Shown one piece after another: positions 58,914 through 64,000 of a stretch of DNA of 64,000 nt. The stretch's first letter is position 1. Each line of letters opens with the position of its first letter. This DNA comes from Taishania sp964580465. GTDB lineage: Bacteria > Bacteroidota > Bacteroidia > Flavobacteriales_D > Crocinitomicaceae. The DNA lies in contig CAZOKJ010000002.1 of assembly GCA_964580465.1 (NCBI GenBank), forward strand, positions 62,001-126,000. Direction: 5' to 3'. The notes beneath the pieces were generated by a model. The model did no database searches. It had not been told where the DNA came from and worked only from the letters and a program-made list of their open reading frames with translations. A program made the position numbers and the translations under genes.

Positions 58914-60692
58914 ATGGCAAATTTATCACAAACGCAAGGAATTGCGGACTTCGATTGGGAAGCATTAGAATTAGACGGGTACAACAAAGTACAACGTTCT
59001 GAATTAGCAGCTAAGTACGAAAACACATTGACTTCTATTACTGAGAAGGAAGTTGTTGAAGGTACAGTAGTTGCAATCACAAAAAGAGAAGTAATCATTA
59101 ACATCGGGTACAAATCAGAAGGTGTAGTTCCTTCTTCTGAGTTCCGTTACAATCCAGACTTAAAAGTTGGGGATAAAGTTGATGTTTACGTAGAATGTCA
59201 AGAAGACAAGTTTGGTCAATTGATCGTTTCTCACAGAACTGCTCGTATGCACAAAGCGTGGATTCGCGTTAATGAAGTGTTACGTTCAGGAGAAATTATC
59301 ACTGGTTATGTTAAATGCCGCACTAAAGGTGGTTTAATTGTTGACGTATTCGGAATCGAAGCGTTCTTACCAGGATCTCAAATTGATGTTAAACCAATTC
59401 GTGATTACGACGTTTACGTTGGTAAAAACATGGAGTTCAAAGTGGTTAAAATCAACCAAGAATTCCGCAACGTTGTTGTTTCTCACAAAGCGCTTATCGA
59501 AGCAGAATTGGAAGAACAAAAGAAACAAATTATTTCAGGGCTTGAAAAAGGTCAAGTATTGGAAGGAATCGTTAAAAACATCACTTCTTACGGTGTATTC
59601 ATCGACTTGGGTGGAGTTGACGGTCTTATCCACATTACAGATCTTTCTTGGGGACGTGTTAACCACCCAGAAGAAATCGTTGAGTTGGATCAAAAATTAA
59701 ATGTTGTAATTTTAGATTTCGACGACGACAAAAAACGTATCGCTCTTGGATTGAAACAATTACAACCACATCCATGGGATGCTTTAGATGCTAACATCGC
59801 TGTTGGTGACAAAGTTTCTGGTAAAGTTGTTGTAATCGCTGATTACGGTGCTTTCATCGAAATCGCTCCAGGTGTTGAAGGATTGATTCACGTATCTGAA
59901 ATGAGCTGGTCTCAACACTTACGTTCAGCACAAGATTTCTTGGCTGTAGGTGATACTGTTGAAGCTGTTGTTTTAACATTAGACCGTGAAGAAAGAAAAA
60001 TGTCTTTGGGTATCAAACAAATGTTCCCAGATCCATGGAATGACATCGAAAACAAATACACAGTTGGTTCTAAACACAACGCCAAAGTTCGTAACTTCAC
60101 TAACTTCGGTGTATTCGTAGAATTAGAAGAAGGTGTTGACGGATTGATCCACATTTCTGATTTGTCTTGGCAAAAGAAAATCAAGCACCCATCTGAGTTC
60201 TGCAAAGTAGGTGATGAAATGGAAGTGGTTGTATTGGAAATCGATCGTGAAAACAGAAGGATTTCTTTAGGACACAAACAATTGGAAGAAAATCCATGGG
60301 ATGTGTTTGAAACTATCTTCGGAGAAGGGTCTGTTCACCAAGGAACAATCATTGATATGAAAGATAAATCAGGTATTGTTGCTTTACCTTATGGGGTAGA
60401 AGGAATTTGTCCTGCTAAACACTTACGTAAAGAAGATGGTTCAAACGCGAAAACAGAAGAAGTATTGGATTTCAAAGTAATTGAATTCAATAAAGAAGCT
60501 AAGAAAATCGTTCTTTCTCACACTCGTATGTTCGAAGAAGGTGAGGACAAACCAGCTGTTAAAGCAGGAGGTAAGAAAGGTGGAAGCTCTAATTCTGCTG
60601 TAAACGCAATCAACCAAAGCAATGAAAAATCTACATTAGGAGATTTAGATGCATTAGCTGAATTGAAAGAAAAAATGGATAAAGAAAAATAG
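58914..60692 (+). CDS. rpsA: 30S ribosomal protein bS1
   Basis: bS1 brings mRNA to the ribosome (592 aa). I use the ATG at 58914 (MANLSQTQGIADFDWEAL); the upstream TTG at 58824 lies inside the -7 element. Six S1 domains are seen: VVEGTVVAITKREVIINIG, ITGYVKCRTKGGLIVDVFG, VLEGIVKNITSYGVFIDLG, VSGKVVVIADYGAFIEIA, HNAKVRNFTNFGVFVELE and HQGTIIDMKDKSGIVALP. A Gly/Ser/Lys-rich C-terminal tail follows. The long structured leader suggests autoregulation, as is known for S1 in E. coli; here it is inference. Confidence 0.96.
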   Translation: MANLSQTQGIADFDWEALELDGYNKVQRSELAAKYENTLTSITEKEVVEGTVVAITKREVIINIGYKSEGVVPSSEFRYNPDLKVGDKVDVYVECQEDKFGQLIVSHRTARMHKAWIRVNEVLRSGEIITGYVKCRTKGGLIVDVFGIEAFLPGSQIDVKPIRDYDVYVGKNMEFKVVKINQEFRNVVVSHKALIEAELEEQKKQIISGLEKGQVLEGIVKNITSYGVFIDLGGVDGLIHITDLSWGRVNHPEEIVELDQKLNVVILDFDDDKKRIALGLKQLQPHPWDALDANIAVGDKVSGKVVVIADYGAFIEIAPGVEGLIHVSEMSWSQHLRSAQDFLAVGDTVEAVVLTLDREERKMSLGIKQMFPDPWNDIENKYTVGSKHNAKVRNFTNFGVFVELEEGVDGLIHISDLSWQKKIKHPSEFCKVGDEMEVVVLEIDRENRRISLGHKQLEENPWDVFETIFGEGSVHQGTIIDMKDKSGIVALPYGVEGICPAKHLRKEDGSNAKTEEVLDFKVIEFNKEAKKIVLSHTRMFEEGEDKPAVKAGGKKGGSSNSAVNAINQSNEKSTLGDLDALAELKEKMDKEK

Positions 60693-60713
60693 TATTTATC
60701 TGTAAAATATGAG

Positions 60714-60745
60714 AAAGGTCGACAAGAAATTGTCGACCTTTTTTG
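60714..60745 (+). terminator. rpsA terminator
   Basis: Perfect 12-bp stem AAAGGTCGACAA/TTGTCGACCTTT with a GAAA tetraloop and T-run. From here to the kinase (60746-60971) nothing else is recognised except AT-rich DNA. Confidence 0.9.
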
Positions 60746-60971
60746 TACAATTATACATTAATTGAAGTTTTCGGGGGTGATTTAAAACTTAACGAAGTTG
60801 TTTGCAAGTTGGATTAAGAAAGAGTTTGATCTTCTATACCAGCTTTCCCCACAAAAACCTCTGTTAAAAAACGTTAATCCTTCTGAAAACTAATGCCTTT
60901 GCTGTATCTTCGTATAAGTTGCATGCCAAGCAAAAATAAAAATTGGTTTATTAATAAGAAATTGATTATCA

Positions 60972-62576
60972 GTGAAATTACAAGAAAAAGCAATCTATAT
61001 AGCAGTGATTACTGCCGCCCTAATGTTGCTTTTTGTGCAAGGTTATCAAATCATTGAACTTTTTGATCGAAAAGAAGAGCAATTTGAATCTACGCTTAAA
61101 ACAACGATGGAACGCATTGCTGTCCGACATGAAAAAGCTGAAAATGTACGCCGTTTCTTTAAAATAGCGAATACTAATTTCAATGGTGATTATAAAGATA
61201 TTCTAAAAGAAGAGTTTCAGCAATTGCTAAATGCTAAGGAGGTCGTTTCTGTCAAAGACACCGTTATTTGGGATGGAGGAAAGCGTGAAAACTACTTAAT
61301 TGTTCAAGGTCAGAGCATCGATTCCATTTTAGGGCTCAAAGCTGAACAACGTTTGTTAGCAAAAGACATTCGAAAGTTGGAGGACGTCTATAAAAAATCG
61401 CACAGCTTGACCGATACAAACACTGTTTCCTTGCATTTAGATCGAAAAATTGTGAAACGTATGTTTGATAAAGCAAAGTTTGTAAATGAAATGATGATGC
61501 AAGCTTTCCGAGAAAACATTTTTGACAATAATGAGCAAAATTTAGACCTTATTTTTCTCGATTCTGTGATTCAAACGGAATTTAAAGAAGATCAACTGCC
61601 TGAAAATTATCAATTTGTAGTTGTCAATACATTGGGTAAACCCATCGTTCCTACCTCCTCAATAACTAAATACAATGTTTCTATTGACTTAAAGGAAACA
61701 TCTTCCACTCACTTATATCCGAGTGAGATGTTCAATGAAAAATTGTCTTTGCATGTTTATTTCCCGCTTAAGAATAGCATTGTTATCGCTGATATGTGGT
61801 TACCATTGGTAATAAGTTTTTTATTGGTTATTATCATCGCTGGTTTGATGACTTACATGTTATCAACCATTTTATCACAAAATAAGCTTGCGGTTTTAAA
61901 GTCTGATTTCATTTCTAATATGACACATGAATTTAGAACACCTATTTCTACTATTTCATTGGCATGTCAAGCGATGGGAGATAAAGATATGATGGGTGAA
62001 TCATTGGACCATATTCAACCATTCGTGAAAATGATTTCTGATGAAAATGCACGTTTGGCAACTTTAGTAGATGGTATTTTACAAAGCAATTCTATTGATA
62101 AAGGTGAGTTACGTTTGCATAAAGAAAAAGTGTTGGTCAATGAAGTAATATATGACTTAGCACATCGTGCACAATTTAGAGTAAAAAATACAGGAGGAAC
62201 AATAATCGTCAATATGGACTCAGAGCTTATCTATATCGACGCGGATAGGTTGCATTTTACAAACGTTGTTTCAAACCTAATAGACAATGCGATTAAGTAT
62301 TCGAAGGATGTGCCAGAGGTTGAAATTACGGTTACAAATAAACATGGAAAAGTAAAAATAGAGGTACATGATAAGGGTATTGGAATAAAAAAAGAGTACC
62401 TTGATAAAATATATGACCAATTATTTCGTATACCTACTGGGAATGTCCATAATGTGAAAGGATTTGGACTCGGATTAAGTTATGTGAAAGGAATTTGCGA
62501 TTTGCATAATTGGAAAACTACTGTACATAGTAAGTTCGGGGAAGAAACGACTTTTACTATTGAGATAAATAATTGA
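60972..62576 (+). CDS. Sensor histidine kinase
   Basis: The 534-residue kinase has two membrane spans (about 8-25, YIAVITAALMLLFVQGYQ; about 276-300, LVISFLLVIIIAGLMTYML), enclosing an exterior sensor of about 250 residues with no known domain by eye. The kinase core has SNMTHEFRTPIST (about 316-328, phospho-His), NLIDNAIKYS (about 435), DKGIGI (about 473) and GFGLGLSYV (about 497). No HAMP domain is obvious. The GTG start is at 60972. The response regulator ATG lies 2 bases after its stop. The pair resembles RprX-RprY of Bacteroides; stimulus unknown. Confidence 0.93.
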   Translation: MKLQEKAIYIAVITAALMLLFVQGYQIIELFDRKEEQFESTLKTTMERIAVRHEKAENVRRFFKIANTNFNGDYKDILKEEFQQLLNAKEVVSVKDTVIWDGGKRENYLIVQGQSIDSILGLKAEQRLLAKDIRKLEDVYKKSHSLTDTNTVSLHLDRKIVKRMFDKAKFVNEMMMQAFRENIFDNNEQNLDLIFLDSVIQTEFKEDQLPENYQFVVVNTLGKPIVPTSSITKYNVSIDLKETSSTHLYPSEMFNEKLSLHVYFPLKNSIVIADMWLPLVISFLLVIIIAGLMTYMLSTILSQNKLAVLKSDFISNMTHEFRTPISTISLACQAMGDKDMMGESLDHIQPFVKMISDENARLATLVDGILQSNSIDKGELRLHKEKVLVNEVIYDLAHRAQFRVKNTGGTIIVNMDSELIYIDADRLHFTNVVSNLIDNAIKYSKDVPEVEITVTNKHGKVKIEVHDKGIGIKKEYLDKIYDQLFRIPTGNVHNVKGFGLGLSYVKGICDLHNWKTTVHSKFGEETTFTIEINN

Positions 62577-62578
62577 AT

Positions 62579-63271
62579 ATGAGTAAAAAACTATCAATTT
62601 TATTAGCGGAAGACGACGAGAATTTAGGCAAGTTATTGGCTACTTATTTAAGAAGTAAAGGTTTTGATATCCATTTAACAACAGATGGACAAATTGCATT
62701 GGATGCGTTTCATGCTAACCAATTTGACTTCTGCATTTTTGATGTCATGATGCCAAAAATGGATGGCTTTAGTTTGGCAGCAGAAATACGTGAGTTAGAT
62801 AAAAAAGTGCCTATTTTATTTTTAACAGCAAAAGATTTAAAAGAGGATAAGTTGAAAGGTTTTGAGACGGGTGCTGATGATTATTTGACAAAACCTTTTT
62901 CAATGGAAGAGTTATTAGCACGTATTCAAGCCATTGTCCGTAGAGCTGGTTTGGATGAAGCAGAACCTGAAACAGAAGTTTACATTGGAACAATTAAATA
63001 CGAGCCTGAATTACGTGTTTTGCACACCGAAGGAGAGGCTAAAAAATTGACGACTAAAGAAAATCAATTGTTGCAATTGTTGGTGAAAAATCAGAATGAA
63101 GTACTAGATAGACAGGCAACATTACGAGCTGTTTGGGGAGATGACAACTATTTCAACGGTCGAAGCATGGATGTTTACATCGCCAAACTTAGAAAATTAT
63201 TAAAAGAAGATCCAAACGTGGAAATTATGAATATTCACGGAAAAGGATTTAAGCTGATAGTGAAGGAGTAG
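62579..63271 (+). CDS. OmpR-family response regulator
   Basis: The 230-residue regulator has a receiver domain (1-120) with ILLAEDDE (about 7-14), FDVMMPKMDGF (Asp about 54) and FLTAKD / YLTKPFSMEELLARIQAIV (Lys about 105), and a winged-helix output domain (about 135-230, TTKENQLLQLLVKNQNEVLDR, DVYIAKLRKLLKEDPNVEI and GKGFKLIV). The receiver is strikingly like RprY. I use ATG at 62579 rather than the TTG at 62573 that overlaps the kinase stop. The stop codon lies inside the terminator. Confidence 0.93.
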   Translation: MSKKLSILLAEDDENLGKLLATYLRSKGFDIHLTTDGQIALDAFHANQFDFCIFDVMMPKMDGFSLAAEIRELDKKVPILFLTAKDLKEDKLKGFETGADDYLTKPFSMEELLARIQAIVRRAGLDEAEPETEVYIGTIKYEPELRVLHTEGEAKKLTTKENQLLQLLVKNQNEVLDRQATLRAVWGDDNYFNGRSMDVYIAKLRKLLKEDPNVEIMNIHGKGFKLIVKE

Positions 63272-63287
63272 TAATTGACTCCTTTTT
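63263..63287 (+). terminator. Response regulator terminator overlapping the stop codon
   Basis: AAGGAGT/ACTCCTT stem (63263-63269 with 63278-63284) with an 8-base loop and T's; the TAG stop (63269-63271) begins in the left arm. Confidence 0.7.
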
Positions 63288-63372
63288 ATGTTTTGAAAGT
63301 AACTGAAAATCTTTTCTTCAAAGAAGTGTCATTTTAACTTGTATGAAGTCTCCTTAAAATAGGGATTATTTT

Positions 63373-63380
63373 TAACTTTG
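63373..63380 (+). promoter_or_regulatory. -7 element TAACTTTG of aspS
   Basis: TAACTTTG 16 bases before the ATG at 63397; no TTG at the right distance. Confidence 0.45.
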
Positions 63381-63396
63381 TAAAAAAATCGAATAC

Positions 63397-64000
63397 ATGT
63401 ATAGATCACACACTTGCGGAGAATTACGCGCAGCACATATTGGGCAAGAGGTAACCCTTGCTGGTTGGGTTCAAAAATCACGTGACTTAGGAGGGATGAC
63501 CTTCATGGACTTGCGTGATAGATATGGTATAACGCAGTTAGCTTTCAATGAAGTGGATAATGCTGATTTAACTGCTCAGGCAAGAAAGTTAGGACGTGAA
63601 TATGTTATTCAAGTGAAAGGGACTGTTATCGAGCGAGCAAGTAAAAATGCAAATATCCCAACAGGTGATATTGAAATCAAAGTAACGGAATTAAGCGTAT
63701 TAAATCCTTCAAAATTACCTCCATTTACTATCGAAGATGAAACAGATGGTGGCGATGAGTTACGTATGCAATACCGTTATTTAGATATTCGTAGAAATCC
63801 AGTGTTAAGCAAGTTAATGCTGCGCAATAAAGTAGCATTGGAAACAAGAAAATACTTGGATAGCCAAGGTTTTATGGATGTTGAAACTCCTGTGTTGATT
63901 AAATCTACGCCAGAAGGAGCACGTGATTTCGTTGTTCCAAGTCGTATGAATGAAGGACAATTTTATGCCTTGCCACAATCACCTCAAACGTTTAAACAAT
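63397..64000 (+). CDS. aspS: Aspartyl-tRNA synthetase, partial (C-terminus outside window)
   Basis: Charges tRNA-Asp; about 201 codons are visible and the frame is open to the window edge. An OB-fold anticodon-binding domain (1-105, MYRSHTCGELRAAHIGQEVTLAGWV, LRDRYGITQLAF) and the start of the class II catalytic domain (MQYRYLDIRRNPV, about 126-138; VETPVLIKSTPEGARDFVVPSR, about 163-184; LPQSPQTFKQ at the end) are visible. A TAACTTTG promoter element is upstream. Confidence 0.96.
   Translation, partial: MYRSHTCGELRAAHIGQEVTLAGWVQKSRDLGGMTFMDLRDRYGITQLAFNEVDNADLTAQARKLGREYVIQVKGTVIERASKNANIPTGDIEIKVTELSVLNPSKLPPFTIEDETDGGDELRMQYRYLDIRRNPVLSKLMLRNKVALETRKYLDSQGFMDVETPVLIKSTPEGARDFVVPSRMNEGQFYALPQSPQTFKQ

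Noticed and set aside
60972..63271. PorY-PorX assignment for the two-component pair
   Set aside because: The regulator has an OmpR winged helix rather than the PglZ domain of PorX.
1..64000. tRNA, rRNA, CRISPR, prophage or insertion sequence
   Set aside because: None seen by eye; no cloverleaf-like sequence, regular repeat spacing or transposase was found.

Overview
This window comes from an AT-rich member of the Bacteroidota, most likely Flavobacteriales (a Crocinitomicaceae-like lineage is a guess). The evidence is type IX secretion parts (PorQ, GldE), two secreted proteins ending in T9SS type A sorting tails, a GLPGLI protein, TonB-type outer-membrane barrels, a cyclophilin-FKBP fusion, split transketolase genes, and many copies of the Bacteroidota promoter element TAnnTTTG, often with TTG 18-21 bases upstream. 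Nearly everything looks chromosomal and housekeeping. I see no rRNA, tRNA, CRISPR array, prophage or insertion sequence.

Layout. 1-10 kb: a partial membrane-anchored protein, rnhB, a small secreted protein, HU, a 30-residue AURKAIP1/COX24-type ribosomal protein missed by ORF callers, then rng-recX, an acyltransferase, an EI24-type membrane protein, a TPR/PD40 protein and truA. 10-20 kb: a GLPGLI/outer-membrane barrel pair, a lipoprotein, a phosphoesterase, porQ-ssb-gldE, a conserved lipoprotein and a phosphopantetheinyl transferase. 20-27 kb: DUF2851, PspC, a sugar-nucleotide-reductase-like SDR, a ComEA-like HhH protein, apt, an acyl-CoA dehydrogenase, then rpsU-xer-hpf. 27-41 kb: a BASS transporter, a TonB receptor, a PKD-containing T9SS cargo, an amino-acid permease, meaB plus an S4 protein, a DUF6794 duplication, an epimerase, a TlpA-like thioredoxin protein and a reprolysin-like T9SS metalloprotease. 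41-50 kb: an ECF sigma factor with a membrane-anchored partner, radA, transketolase halves around a vWA protein, and folB-gltX. 50-64 kb: a Fic protein, a MazG-like pyrophosphohydrolase, an M16 homologue, the dual immunophilin, nadK, a CBS protein, a polyprenyl synthase, a MORN lipoprotein, rimO, rpsA, a two-component pair and the start of aspS.

The most interesting points are these. (1) The protein encoded next to the ECF sigma factor has a cytoplasmic N-terminus, one membrane span, and an exterior domain resembling a T9SS type B sorting domain, so it may be an anti-sigma-like sensor linked to T9SS. (2) The rpsA leader can fold into two hairpins whose loops are complementary (CCCTC with GAGGG), a candidate kissing-loop control element. 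(3) Several promoters sit only 4-7 bases before the start codon, implying leaderless mRNAs. (4) The start codon of the xer gene lies in the loop of an apparent rpsU terminator. (5) Both 100-N gaps are flanked by the same 55 bases on each side. They therefore look like assembly joins of overlapping contigs, and one of them artificially breaks the Fic gene.
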